The notes beneath the pieces were generated by a model. It worked only from the letters and a program-made list of their open reading frames with translations. It was not told the DNA's origin and made no database searches. Below are positions 12,759 through 37,269 of a DNA stretch of 64,000 bases, piece by piece. Position 1 is the first letter of the stretch; each line of letters opens with the position of its first letter. The position numbers and the translations under genes were made by a program. Source of the DNA: Onchidella celtica (taxonomy: Eukaryota > Mollusca > Gastropoda > Systellommatophora > Onchidiidae). The DNA lies in NCBI GenBank assembly GCA_963931925.1, contig OZ007582.1, positions 21,147,224 through 21,211,223 on the forward strand, in the 5' to 3' direction.

Positions 12759-13010
12759 GGAGAATTTGCCATATTATTGTATGTGACATTTGTGAATTTT
12801 AAGGTTTTGACATGAAAATGACTCTTCCACTCCTGATTTCATTATGTATAGATCTAAGTGTCATTCCAATTGGTTAAAAACTTTCAGAGGTATGTGTTTG
12901 TGATGTAATGTTGTCCTCTGATTTTACACAACTCTTCCAAGTTTTGATTGACATTTTCTCGAAAAGACAAAAATCCACAAACTACAACATGGAAAATACC
13001 CGATGATATA
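12759..13010 (+). mobile_element. MITE family A, copy 1 (about 250 bp)
   Basis: Short non-autonomous DNA element. Ends are inverted: AATTTGCCATATTATTGT on the left, ACAACATGGAAAATACC then CGATGATATA on the right. The internal part (TTTCATTATGTATA, GTCATTCCAATTGGTTAAAA, ATTTTCTCGAAAAG) is shared with copies at 18313-18558 and 59721-59967, all in the same orientation. No ORF. No target duplication seen. Confidence 0.75.
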
Positions 13011-14305
13011 ATCTAGTAAACTTGACCTCACCAATAATTCAATCACTGAGGCGGATGTACCCTCGAGACCCCACCTTCAGTTTAGCAAAGAACAAATAAT
13101 TTTGGATTGCCCTAAATTACCCATGATTTCTGAAAGTGAAAGCTTTGTCTTTAACTTTGTTGTCTCCTCACACCTGAACATAAACTGGAAGTAACAGAAG
13201 CACAAAGTATACAAGAATTCTTATGCTAAAAAGAATAAACTAATTTTGCCATAGTAAAAAATTCATTTTGGCATGATTTTCCAAAGTAAAAATGATCAAT
13301 TGCTTTTGATGGCTATAATATTAAAAAGAACAAAATCAATAAACATTAAATGGATGCTGCAGGATGGTAATTGGAATGCAAGGTTGCCCAGAAAAAATAA
13401 AATGGAATAAAGTAAAATAAACAGCAAACAAACAAAGCAAAAAAAAAAAAAAACATTATTGGACATGCAGATGAGTAATAATACTTAATAATACAAGAAA
13501 ACAATTAGCACTGAATAATCCACAAAAATTAAAATATTTCATCTAAATGTGATTACATCAAAGGACAATAAAAATTACATACAGAAAGACAAATTTTTTG
13601 TATCATTCACTGATTCAGTAAACATTATATGGCTTTGAATGAAAACAAAATCAATGGTTAAAATAATGGCCTCAAAATTTGAGTGGAAAACACATCACCA
13701 TGACTAAATAAATCAGGCCGTAATTTCTTGCATATTCATATGCAATATTATTGAACAAATCATTCAGATTTAAGATTTCAAACTAAATACTAAATTAGTT
13801 ATAAATGATCATTTCAGTATCACCAGGATATCACGAATGAATAAAACCTGAGATGTCTTAGAAGTATTCAGACATACAACAGACACTCTTTGGCTGCTGT
13901 ACAATGAGGAAACACTGTATGTACTAACATGCTTTGTATTTTGATTTCAGCATTTTATGGCATTTTGTCATTGCAAAGGCAGACATATGAGGAACTCAAA
14001 ACATGGGGTCATTTCAAATGTTTTACTGCCATCTGGAACTTAAATCAAAATACTGGCAAGCTGTTGTGTTCTATAATATGAGTCATGTCTTCAGCTGACT
14101 GCTGTTTTTGACAATGGTTGAATTTCAAATAAAGAACAAAACTTATTTAAGTTTTTGTACAACCTGTTCAAATGTAGGAACTAAACGTTAATAATATTGT
14201 AAAAGCATTCTATACTGCAATGATAAAAAAAAACCAAAGCTCTGGAAGCATTAAATAAATCACATAAGTTGTGCTGAGCTCTTCATTCCTGGCTGACAAA
14301 TCTAA
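13011..14305. other. Gene-free AT-rich stretch
   Basis: No gene or delimitable element seen. Contains an A-run at about 13439-13454. Confidence 0.6.
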
Positions 14306-14541
14306 GTGACCATGAGAAATCTCCAAACACTGCAAACCACCATAGGAAATCTTTGACCACAGTACATGTACTAAAACCACCATGAGAAATCTTTAAAAAG
14401 TGAAACCACCATGAGAAATCTTCAAACATGGTAAAACCACCATAAGAAATCTTTAAACACAGTGAAACCACATGAGAAATCTCTACACACAGTGAAACCA
14501 CCATGAGAAATCTCTGCACACAGTGAAACCACCATGAGAAA
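14306..14541. repeat. Minisatellite, 31-32-bp unit, about 7 copies
   Basis: The unit is roughly GTGAAACCACCATGAGAAAT followed by CTCTNCACACA, with the best-kept copies at the right end (14465-14541). A stray related unit lies near 15048-15075. Antisense frames through it give repeated SHGGFT-like peptides, which are a by-product of the repeat and not a gene. Confidence 0.8.
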
Positions 14542-17102
14542 TGTTAAGGCACTCCATGCTAGTCTACTGGTGATTAGGGATATTATATAGGCAGCATAGT
14601 GAGACACCGGTACCAAAGATATTAGGTACAATAAAATGAGACAGCTAACATGTTTAGCATGCATAGATTCCGCACCGCCACCTAGTGGCAAATGCATGAA
14701 TGTCATGAACAATGCCCTTTTTTACAAAGCCAGCATAGGGAAAATACTGTATTTTGTTCACTGTCCAGCTGCCGCTGTAATCCTTGATTGACGTCGTTTA
14801 TTTTGTAATTATAACTGATTGCCATAGGAAAACTGGCTATTCTTTTTTCAGTCACAGTAGCACTGCAACAAATCCACATCATTAATTCATCATTATAAAA
14901 TTATCAAGCGTTCTTTTCATGCAATGCACCATGGGACCCACCCCCGATAAGCTGTGTGCACATTATTTTTTAGAGGTGCGAAGGAAGGACTGTCTCACCT
15001 TGATATACTTAGCATCTTTGCTGGTGTCCAGGATTCATCGAGCTAAACACAGTAAAACCATGAGAATCTTCTTTAAAGTTATCAGGAAATCACATCCATC
15101 CTAAAAACTGGTTTGTAAAAGGCTCATAATTTGTAGGATGTGGTATAGCACAGAAAAAGTAATTTAAAACATGTACTACGGGGTGCGTGTAGATATACAT
15201 ATTATATGTACTTCCATGCTGAAGAAAAAAAAATAACCTTTTTATTTAGAAAAGAATTTGTGCACTTTTGATTGTCAGCTGCAGACTACAAGGAAAACAC
15301 ACATGCACCATTTACTATGACCTCCACTGCAATCAGCTTAAACTCATGAATGTTAGTATCACAGTAAATAAAAAGTGGTAATGATATGGTATCTGCTGAA
15401 GACCTGCAGGAATGCAATTCACAATGACTAATATAGCATAGACCATAATCTGCGAATTACCAAACTGATCTCAGTTACCTTCCGCAGCAAAGTAAATCTA
15501 ATCGCTGGCCCATCACAAAACTGAACAATGCACAATTGTGAATCATTCTGCCACTAAATAACTTCAGTGGAATGTTGTTGTAATGGTGAGAAGCTTCAGT
15601 CAGATATCACATTGAACAAAGATTGTTCTAAAAATTCACAAAAACCCTCATGTTCACTGAGAGAAGAATTCAAAACAAATGCAGATCGAATGAGTAAAAA
15701 AAGAACTTATCTCCCATCACGTCCAGATCAAATAGTATGCGTATGGAGTGAGGAGTCACCATATTGGCTGATTTGCATTGCGAGACATAGAAGAGTCCGC
15801 AAAACCATTGCCGGTATAGAGCAGTAAATAGGTCACAGCAGTAACCAATGCTTGTTTGTACCCACTGGGAGGAAGAGTTTACAAACCGCTCTAAACAGTT
15901 TCAATCAACCCTAAAAAATGAATAAACTAAAGCAAGTAGGTACACAAACTTTCTAACAGCCCCTTCCAATTCTTGTCCAAGTGACCTAGTTTCACTATCT
16001 GGCAGACTTGATTCCTCTTGTTACAATACAAACTCTGTGAAGATCCTGGGGCTGCCCAGAAGTGCATGGTCATAAACAGTGTATCAAATCACCACAGTCA
16101 TTCTACACTTACCTAAGTCATTTTTTTCAAGTTTTCAGATGAAATGCTCCCCTTAATCAGACAATCCTGTTGCATGTTAAAGAGTTACACTGTTTTGTTT
16201 TCTTGACTTAGTATTTAAACGAAAACCCCGTCACATCCACCTAACTTGTCATTTCAGACCTGTTAGGGGAGCAAAGTCTAATTACAAAGCCAAATAGAGA
16301 AAATATTGAGTTGTGTTTACTGATCAGCTGCTTGCTGTGTAAAATACATGCATTACAATCCCCTGACAACAGCTACCACTATATTCCAAGTAAACAGTTT
16401 TCTTTGATTTTCACAACATGACTTGGGCAATTGTTAAATTATGGTAAGGAAATGAGAGATTCCTTTTCTTGAAAAGACACTTTTCTTTGTCTAGTGTGAT
16501 AAATGACAGGCTCATGTTCAAGGCTACGGGAAATTGTATCGTTTGGGTATTATTTCTTACATGAGGGCTTTGCTACATACAATTCTTTCTTTCTGCCAAA
16601 TTTTGACTTTGCCTATAGCCTTGCTGCGACCCCACAGTTTTTCTGTTGTTTTCCCCTAATTTTACCAAGTTACCAGTGGTTGAGCATGAAGAAACCATCT
16701 TTCTTCTGAACAAAGTTTTTGTTTTATCGACAGTGATAATCAACCAACTAACACTTCAGACAATCTTGCTTTAACTTCTTTTTTTCCTACAAATAAGAGG
16801 GGATAATAACAATGAGTTATATAATATATATGGGTCATTTTGGTGAAAGCTGATCACAATAAAATGAACATATTAATTACAATAATGATTGTTACAATAA
16901 AGCACATTTTTACAGCCCACATGTAATATTTAAAATACACTGTGTATGACCTAGAATTTAAAACTAAACAGCCACGGCAAAAAGACAACAAGCGAAAAAT
17001 ACATTACCAGTACACGAAACAGACTTAAAGTATAACTTCAGTTCAAAAGATAGGTTCTTAAGTTTCAGTTTGAAAAGAGTATAAATTGTCATCTTCACTT
17101 AA
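14542..17102. other. Gene-free stretch with dispersed repeats
   Basis: No supportable gene. A dispersed repeat (GGGAGCAAAGTCTAATTACA, then AGAGAAAATA and a GATCAGCTGC-like word) lies at about 16262-16350, with diverged relatives near 3836-3900, 14715-14780 and 58250-58340. A second one (GGCTGATTTGCATTGC) at about 15740-15870 is homologous to 60205-60350. Confidence 0.5.
15740..15870 (+). repeat. Dispersed repeat shared with 60205-60350
   Basis: The two loci share TTGGCTGATTTGCATTGC exactly, followed by alignable diverged sequence including CAGTAAACAATG-like and ACCCACTGGGA-like words. Open frames at 15567-15827 (86 aa) and 60214-60657 (147 aa) both run through it and share the peptide WLICIA, so neither is treated as a gene. 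Confidence 0.5.
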
Positions 17103-17523
17103 GTGTAGCCGCCTGACAAAATGAGGCACTTCTCACATTTTGGTGGTATGGAGATATTGGTATCACCAAATAGGTTATTCAAAGCCCTTTCATAAGGTAA
17201 AACAAATCATTGCCGTAACTTAATTAGCTGAGAAGATATGGCCTCTCATAGACGATAGTGATGCAACCCTAGTTTTGAGAAAAACACTTTTAAAGTTTCA
17301 GTTTTTAGCCAAAATTATTGATGGTGACTCGATTAAAGGTCAATTTTGAGGCATTTACCGTTCTCAATGAGCATCGTCACTTGGAAAAAGAATAGTAAAG
17401 AAGTTAAACTTTTCAAAAATACTGAAAACTCAAAAAAGATACAACTAATCCTAAGATGCCTTTTAATGATTTTTTTTAATTGGGTGGTACCGAGATGCGC
17501 CTCATTTTGTCAAGCGGCTACAC
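17103..17523. mobile_element. 421-bp inverted-repeat element (MITE-like)
   Basis: The left end GTGTAGCCGCCTGACAAAAT (then GAGGC) is matched in inverse by the right end, whose reverse complement reads GTGTAGCCGCTTGACAAAAT (then GAGGC): about 29 nearly matching bases. There is no coding capacity and no clear target duplication. It lies 63 bp past the uridine phosphorylase stop codon and so probably within or next to its 3' UTR. On the minus strand it supplies ATTAAA words (about 17462-17481). Confidence 0.75.
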
Positions 17524-17586
17524 ATATTATATCAACATTCAATGACTGCAGTAATTTTAAAACTATGGCACTTCTTGAATCTTCTT

Positions 17587-29652
<12,066 letters not shown>

Positions 29653-30007
29653 GACTGCTTGTGTATGAAGGAGTAGATACTTTTGCTTGTTGCAGTAATA
29701 CTTCTCTGTTTGAGATAGTGAGGAATGAAATTCGAATTTAAGTAATTTCCATTAATTTATTAAAGTTGTTATTTTACAACAGATGCTGCACACCATACAC
29801 TTAATACAGCATTGGTCATGGGGGTCACAAACTCAGGTAAAATGTGGTTAAATTGTATTCCTCCTACAGTTCCTTTGATCCAATTTTGAAATGCATTAAG
29901 CTAATTAATTTACAAAAGTGTTATTGTTAAATGGTGACGACGGCAACAGATGCTGCATATGTGACAGTATTTCAGAAACAACATAATGTAGTGAAATGTA
30001 ATGTAAT

Positions 30008-30975
30008 AATTAACTTGCATAGCACTCAAATGCACAATAATTGATGTGCTCTAAGGCGTTGGACTAAAATTAAAAACAGGATTAACATAATTCATCATGC
30101 TCCGACTCCACTAGATCTACTCTTATCCTCAAACTCTGAGACCAAAAAAAGGGACATCATTCAGTTTCAGTGAGGGCAGTCCTAGACCATTCAGTTTTGA
30201 GCCTATTTTTAAATGTGATGATTTTTTTCACTTTTCCTGATGCCAACACTGATGTTGTTTCACAATTTAGGCTCAAGAAGTTTCATATCTACTGATCTTA
30301 AAGTGCGTGATGGCTGGTGTGATTCCACTAGAGCTCTCTGAAAGATGTTCTGGGGCTAGCCTGTTCAAACATTTAAAAGTAATGCACAAAATCTTAAAGT
30401 CTATTCTTTCTTTAATGGAGTGACTTAAGAATTGGAAGAATATCCGATGATGAATGTGATTGTGTGATTAATGTGACTGATCTATATATTTAATTTTCTG
30501 AAAACGATTTCGAGTGCATTTTGGAATTTCAAGTTACAATGAGTTGCTGTAATCGAGACTAACTAGTAATAAATGCATGCAAGAATCTTTGTCGTGTTTG
30601 TGATTTTATCAAATAGTTCTGAGATGGAAATGAGCTGCTTGGCAGACATTAGTAACATGAGTTTGCATTGCGAGATCAGAATTAAAATAAACACCTAGAT
30701 TTCTCACTGCTCATGAGCTTTCAACTTTGGCTCCTGAGTCACCCACATTTTTGTCTCCTGAGTCACCCATATTCAGGAAATCTAATTCCAGTACAATTTC
30801 TTTGTTGTTTTGTTCCCAAAAGAAGAATTTCTGTTTTGGAGTGATTTAGTTTGAGCTTGCTGACACTCATCCACTTGTTAATGTCCATTATACAGTTTTC
30901 AGTACCCCTAACTGTCTCTGCCCTAACAGCATTCTCAGTGCTAATCAAATAACAGAGAACTGATTTTGTACGCAT
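30008..30975 (-). mobile_element. CR1/L2-type LINE fragment (reverse-transcriptase end and 3' region)
   Basis: On the minus strand, 30975-30763 encodes DINKWMSVSKLKLNHSKTEI followed by LLLGTKQQ, the typical last conserved part of the reverse transcriptase in CR1/L2/Jockey-type LINEs. Further down, another frame reads AVRNLGVYFNSDLAMQTHVT and CQAAHFHLRTI, which is the next block of the same protein. The fragment is broken by stops and frameshifts and continues into a non-coding 3' part reaching about 30008. It lies upstream of the uridine phosphorylase start, in the same direction. Confidence 0.75.
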
Positions 30976-33900
30976 TATATGAAATTGTCCTATTATAATT
31001 CAAAAGACAACTCAAAAATGGTACCCAGCCACGGAGGTCCTGTTTTCTGTACCGATCTTCAAATTTTCAACATAGTTCATTTTCATACAATACAATTTTT
31101 TTTTCTGGCAGCTCCATGTATTTTTCAAAACATAGTTGTTCCAATAACTGTGGACAGCAATTTCTGAGTGAACCTCATTTTTCTTTGTCTCACTTTCTCA
31201 GTGCCCTCCCATATTTTTATTGAAAATGAAAGTAACATGAAAAAAAAAAAAGCACTCACTTTCAACAGAACTGTTGATTTTTTTTCCCCCGCAATTTTTG
31301 ACTTCTTTTAACTATGTATTCACATCATCTCGTGCCACAAATGAGTGACCATCTTTCCAAACAATCAATATGCTACAGTTGCGGGACTTTCACATTGCAA
31401 TGCTCAAAGCCTGAGACTGAAATGTCGCATTATATGAGAATCAAGTCACAGTAAAGTACCCACAAACCATAACAGTAACAGGCACAAAGTGGTCTTTACC
31501 ATGCCGACACATCGTAAACCCAAACTCAAACTACAATTACCAGGTTCTTGAGAGTTGCAATTTTCGTGCCCTGGGGCTTTCAGGTCATAAATACAAGAAG
31601 CTTCTTTAAAATAAACAGTTAAAACAGTACTTTAGTACACTGACATCTATCTCTCCTTTCTCTATTTTCTTCTGTTTCCAATTGTATTTTTATAGTGTTT
31701 CTCCTTCAAGTTGTGGTGCCATTAATTAAGCTGTCTTCATCTTTAATGCAAAAATGGAATTGCTAGGAATCTCCTTAGGGTTCAACCCCTATGCCCAGGA
31801 AGAAACTGCCCCATGGGCACATTGCAGGGCTATGAGAAACAAAATTTCGTTTCATCACAATTTAAGTTTGTGCCCAGCCTGAAGTTTTGCTCACCCATAA
31901 ATTTTCTGTAATTTGAATATTTTACTCTCAACGCATTCCATGGACCTCCATACAGCATGCAGTGGCTGACAGCTGCAAACGTGTTAAGTGACGGCTTGTG
32001 GTATTGTGGCTGGCAGCATTTGATTCTTTAGGGACTGCTAACTGCAAGTGGTGAATGGCTTTTTTTAACTTTTTCTGTCTGACTGGGAAACTGGGTGTGG
32101 CTTTACGAAAAGGAAATGAACATGTTCACTTAGTTTCAAGACAGACAGTGGCAAATGACTTTACTTTTTGTGTGTTCCTGGGAATTTGGTGTGGGTTGTG
32201 TAATGCCGTCAGCAGCAGATAGCTATTCTTTCTGTAACTACCTTGTTCACCACGATGGTACGGCGGTACGTTAACAAAAAGTCATCTATTATGGCATACG
32301 TTAAGTGACGCCAGCTTAAATTCTTTTTTCAACAGCAACACTGGGTTGCAGATTCTGCAAGAGGAATCTTGGGAGCCTGGTTTCATGATCATGAAACCAT
32401 TCAACCCAAAGCTTTGGGAAGACGACAGAATCCAGTTATTCCAATGGTGACTCATCTACTTTAGAAGTGCTGGTATGAAGGAAGCCGCAGGGCCCCCTGG
32501 CGAATTAGACTTCTAGATGGATGTTTTTATAGTTAACACGGGTCACTGATTAACAATCAGAACATGTAATAAACATAAACCCTCTTTAGAATGGATTTGT
32601 TCTCCTCCTTTACATTTGTTTTCTGGAGATACTGGATTTGGTAATTCTTCCAAAATTTTTTATGAGCAGAAGTAAATGTGTTGTTCAATTGATATTATAT
32701 CAGACTGTTTGCATTTGATGATGGGCTGAATTGTTTCGTTGACATCAAAATCTTGTAAACTTAACAATAACACTTTCATTAGAAATGGGTCTGAGAGGGA
32801 GTCGATTAAATTTTAAAGCGTAGCTTAGATTAAAGCTCTGGCTGAGTAGAATTATTTGTGTCTATTGCAGCCTGGAATTGAAATCCTGTTCTGCCATTAT
32901 CGAAAAATGCTAAAAACTTTTGTTTTAAGAACATCTCATGCAACACCTTTAGCTTTGAAACTGCATGACGAGTGGATATGTCTGATGAGTAATATTATAA
33001 ATTGCCTGCTTCATGAATTTATTTTATGCTGTTGCTTATCAAATGAAATAAAAATGGACTGAGAAGCAAACTAGACTAGATACAGTACGCCTAGATCTAG
33101 ATCTACTTCTTTTATTTAGATCTATGTGGGATACAAAAGTGTTGTAGCCTAGATCTAGGCCCTGCCAACAAAAACAATCAAAGAAAAGATTGTTTCAACA
33201 ACAAATTCTTGAACAAGATTCCTAAGTTCATGCACAAGAACCCTTTTCTTAGACGATAGGCCTAGTCTGGACTTTCAAATTAATTCAGAACCATTTAGAG
33301 ATCTCGTGGCTAAAAACGGCTGGTTGTTCCCGGAAATAAATCCTATTCCTAACTCAATTTGAAAGCAACAGAACAGCTATATGGGGTAGATTAGATGTAA
33401 TACCATTAATCCATTTAAATCAGTAGATCAAGATGTAGACTCTGATCACCCAATTACCGTTTATATCAGATCCTCTTCAAGTCGCCAATTGCAAAATCCT
33501 TCCTTCGTCCGTGCCCCAGCACTTGCTCTTAGATCCTATTCACGGCTATTGATGTTCAGTGTTTCCCCTTCCTTCCTTCCTGACTTATAACGGAATCAAA
33601 ATCTTGATCTGGATTAGGTAGATCAGGCCTGTTCAAAATATGTCAGGCTGACCGAATGCAGCACATCGAACACGTGCCGAGTTGGCGAGTGAGGAACATT
33701 GGCGGAGGATTCTTTGGGCTACATCACAATATTATTATTATTAGTCTGTGGGTAGCCCACAGTAGACTCTACATTGTAACAAAATCTTGGCTAAATAATT
33801 GTGAATTTAATGAGTGCCCGTCTAGATCAGATAGACTCTAGATCTAGATCTAGATCTAGTCTGAAAATATATTTTTCTAGCCATTCCGCGTCACAGTACA

Positions 33901-34298
33901 TCTATTATTTCTAGCCCACTCATACGGTTAATCTTCCGAGGACTTACAATTAGGCCGACAGGGATCAGGGAACAGTTCATTGAAATTACCTTTCCTTTCG
34001 GTGGTCTAGTTTTGTTTCGTTTCTGGCTTCCAAGAATCAAAAGTAAGCTTGATTGCAAAAAGTATTTCGTTCGGAGTTGTTAAGACGAAACAAATTTTTC
34101 CTCTGGGAAAAGAAGTCATCCGTGTCTGAGTATCTGTACATTCAATGCGAAGTTGTTCAGAGCAGCATTGTAGAGTTCTTGAGCGGGGAAAACCTGGACC
34201 ACGTTGGGGAAATGTTAAAACTCGGCAGATTGCTACCATAAACTTACAGGACGATTTTTGCGTCAGTTAGTTCACCTCAACAAATTATAATCCCAGAC
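30976..34298. other. Gene-free stretch upstream of both host genes
   Basis: No coding exon recognised. Contains one copy of the dispersed 60-bp repeat (31483-31540) and clusters of TAGATCTAGATC-type words (33090-33130, 33834-33860). Confidence 0.5.
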
Positions 34299-34350
34299 GA
34301 AGACAAGATAAGATAAGAATAACTTTATTATCCCATGAGGGAAATTCATC
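34299..34350 (-). mobile_element. CR1/L2-like LINE 3' tail
   Basis: The reverse strand reads GAATTTCCCTCATGGGATAA, then TAAAGTTATTCTTATCTTATCTTGTC: a CCCTC..GGGAT mini-hairpin followed by AATAAAG and short ATCTT repeats. This resembles 3' ends of L2/CR1-type LINEs. No body was found, so it is a strongly 5'-truncated insertion. Confidence 0.55.
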
Positions 34351-34823
34351 TTCATGGAGAGTTAAATGTCACGAAATTTATTTTTTTGTAAAACCATTCT
34401 TGTCAGTTACGACACAAATGTCAAATGGTTGTGCAAGAAAAAAAAAATGCGATTCAGTTATGCACTGGATGAAACCCGAGAAACCCCGATTCCTTTCATT
34501 TTGGACATGACTTCAGGCTGGTAGCGCATTGAGTCAAGTCTGTTGCTGGGTTTTAGAGTACGTGGTAATTATCATGTGGACTATGGGCATGGCGGGACTT
34601 TGGCAGACAGTAGATCTAGATCTATAGCTGACTCTACTAGATTAGTTGCTTCAAATGAATTTTGACTCTGAGTCAAAACTGATACAAAACAGACTTGACC
34701 CAGTGCCCTGCTAGCCCGTTATATGGTATTTCAACAGTTCACTGGTTTCAACAAAAATATTAAATATTATTGTGAGAAGTAAAAATTATGTAATCGAAGT
34801 ATTTATAATTCCAAGAAGTGGAT

Positions 34824-34957
34824 TCGTCATAATCACTCCACTTCCGCTTCCGGTGATTCGTAAACATTCAACGAACTGCTAGAGAGCCTCATCTGGGTCT
34901 TTGCAGAGTCTAGTTCTAGATCTAGACTAGATCTAGAAGCAAAAATTGTCAGAAAGG
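34824..34957 (+). promoter_or_regulatory. Candidate promoter/first exon with ETS-like site
   Basis: CCACTTCCGCTTCCGGTGAT carries a consensus ETS-type CTTCCGG, common in TATA-less housekeeping promoters. About 110 bp downstream, GTCAGAAAG is followed by a strong donor GTGAGTAC. This could be a non-coding first exon of the lifeguard gene, 9 kb upstream of its first coding exon. No transcript evidence is available. Confidence 0.3.
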
Positions 34958-35749
34958 TGAGTACATTTTCAGTACCGTGGGTATTATTGCACTGCTTCCA
35001 CGCAGGGGTTGACCATTCAGAAGGCAAAGGGGGAGGTGTCTTCCTGTGCAAAGTTTATTAGATCTAGAGTCTAGTACGGGAGACATCACAATGTTTATGT
35101 GCATGAGCATGTATACATGGAAATCAGACACTTTCCTTTCCTTTTACTCAACCATCACAACGGTATCATGATATGAATGTAAAACGTATAAATAACTGGG
35201 ATTGTCACGACAGCCAGGATTGGTGGACGAACCTGACTTAGGGTTGATCTAGACTCGAGATCTAGATGGCCGAATCTGGGCAAGCATAGTGATATGATGA
35301 ATTTATGATGTGACCGTAATTATCCAAGTTTTAAGGATTAGGATACTGAATCCAGTTAGCTCCAGAACACCTGTGAAAGCCTTTCAGTAGAACAAGAATG
35401 AGCGAAGAAAAATTAAGAATAAGATATAAAAAATGCTTAAACTTGAAAGAAATGTACTATTAGTATTACTAACCCTGTCCCCAATTGGCCCAAACCTAAA
35501 CCTATTTAGTAGCAAGGCCAAAAACCCCACTGTGGGCGCCTGAAATATCGACTCGTTAGCAAGGAGGCTCTACCTGTGTTTAGTTTTCCTGGCATAGTTT
35601 TAATACTAATTGCGGCAATGCCATTGTAATGAGTATTACCGTGTGTTGAATTGAATGCTTTTTAAAATCTGAAATAGTAAAAATGGTATATATATAGGCC
35701 TAAGTTTTGTTGGGTATAATTTCCAGTTCAAGCATGCTTTGGTTGAGTG

Positions 35750-36042
35750 AAGTTGGATTTACGGCTTTTCGTTGTCTTCTCGCAACTCAGAGGCTGCGCG
35801 CCAGGCGTTTTTCTTGGTGTGTTCTTTCGCCATCTGATTTGCACTGGCTCACGTTATGCTGGTATCGGTACTAAATTTAGACCACCAGTCAATTTATGAG
35901 GTCTTCCCCTTTATCAGGGTCTCTGTCCCATTTCATTCGGTTGGAAAACACGTGTTGTGTGCGCTTGAAGTTGAACTTCGTTTGTTCGAAATTTAAAGCT
36001 GAGGTCTACTGAGGAAGGTCAAGGAGCTACCAAGGACAGGTT
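35750..36042 (+). promoter_or_regulatory. Alternative candidate 5' UTR exon
   Basis: A locally CpG-containing stretch (GAGGCTGCGCGCCAGGCG) ends with CTACCAAGGACAG followed by a donor-like GTTAGTG at about 36042. It could be another lifeguard first exon or intergenic noise. Confidence 0.22.
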
Positions 36043-37038
36043 AGTGTTGTTTTTTTTAATGAATTGTTTATAATATTTTGATACTGATTTCACAATGCAA
36101 TTGATATTCAAAGACGACCGATAGCACGGAAAGGGCTCCTCCATTATGGCTAGCCTTGACCACACGAGGAGCAGTTAATGATAATGTGGAACAATGGTGT
36201 TTCCCCTGCTGTTGTCACGTGACCGGGCTTGACCAGTGTGATTGGCTCGGCTTTATTATTTCAGGGATATTCTTAGTGAGTCTTCATTACGTGAAGAGCC
36301 GCAGTGATCTATGTGTATTCTGTTCTCTTATTGTCATAGCGCACGGAGCTTAAGGCATAGGCATTCCCTGCATATGTAATAAATCTCATTTCTACTACTA
36401 TTTTTGTAGCAGTACCAATTTACTAATCTAATTAAAACGGCATTTTTAATTCCTCTGATTTTCTTTGTTCTTTTGTTAACAGGTAAAACAAAACATTAAT
36501 GTTTGATTGTTGTCCCACTTAAGCTAGATCTAGATTTAAAAAATAATGTTCAATAAGCTTTGTTTTTTTCTTAAAACAAAATGATTGCTTAGTTTATTTT
36601 ATAAATGTCTACAATTTCATCTCTTGGTCTTGAGCCACCCACTTTTCTCCTGTTCAACAATGCTTTACTGTACTGGATAAAATCTAATACATATGATATA
36701 ATATTGAAATTTCAGACACATAATGTACTTTCAATTTTGATTAAATTAATGACACTTGACAGAAAGATTGAAAGCATTACATTTAACAAATAACACCACT
36801 CATCAGTTACAGGCTGCCTGTAAAGTAAAATATGTGGCTGTAGAAAAAAAAAAAAAGAGGGCTATTGATCAGTATTACTGAAAAAATTTTCACTGGCAAC
36901 ATATTGCAGTCAGCTGTTACAGAACCAGATTTAATATTCAATAATTTCATGCACATGTATCCTTCAAATGTGCTGAAATTAATGAATGAAGATTAATGAG
37001 CATGATAAAAATAATTTCTGCACAATTTTTTTTTTCAC

Positions 37039-37216
37039 AGGCGTTGTAGGGACAGTGGACAAGAACTGATAGACTTAGCCAGACGCTGCAACAAAGCAGG
37101 CAATTTTCAGTGGCCGAATGATGGCGACGTACAAGCAGTGGAGAAACATTTTCTCATTGCAACAGATGTTGACATTTTTACTATAACAAAGTGTTTCTCT
37201 GTGCATTTCATGTAAC
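37039..37216 (+). other. Coding-like fragment, unidentified
   Basis: A pyrimidine run and CACAG (37040-37055) precede a frame reading RRCRDSGQELIDLARRCNKA, then GNFQWPNDGDVQAVEKHFLI and a short tail before TAA at about 37214. Composition looks protein-like (amphipathic, balanced residues), unlike neighbouring AT-rich frames. I do not recognise the family. It could be a real exon, a fragment of a transposon protein, or a pseudogene. It lies directly before the satellite at 37270. Confidence 0.3.
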
Positions 37217-37269
37217 AGGGTATTAAATAAGATAAGTGATGTGAGAATCAGTGATATGTAGTATTTATT

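Noticed and set aside
14306-14541. CRISPR-like repeat array
   Set aside because: The units are contiguous without unique spacers and the genome is eukaryotic; this is a minisatellite.
15567-15827. 86-codon open frame
   Set aside because: It overlaps the same dispersed repeat and has no family resemblance.
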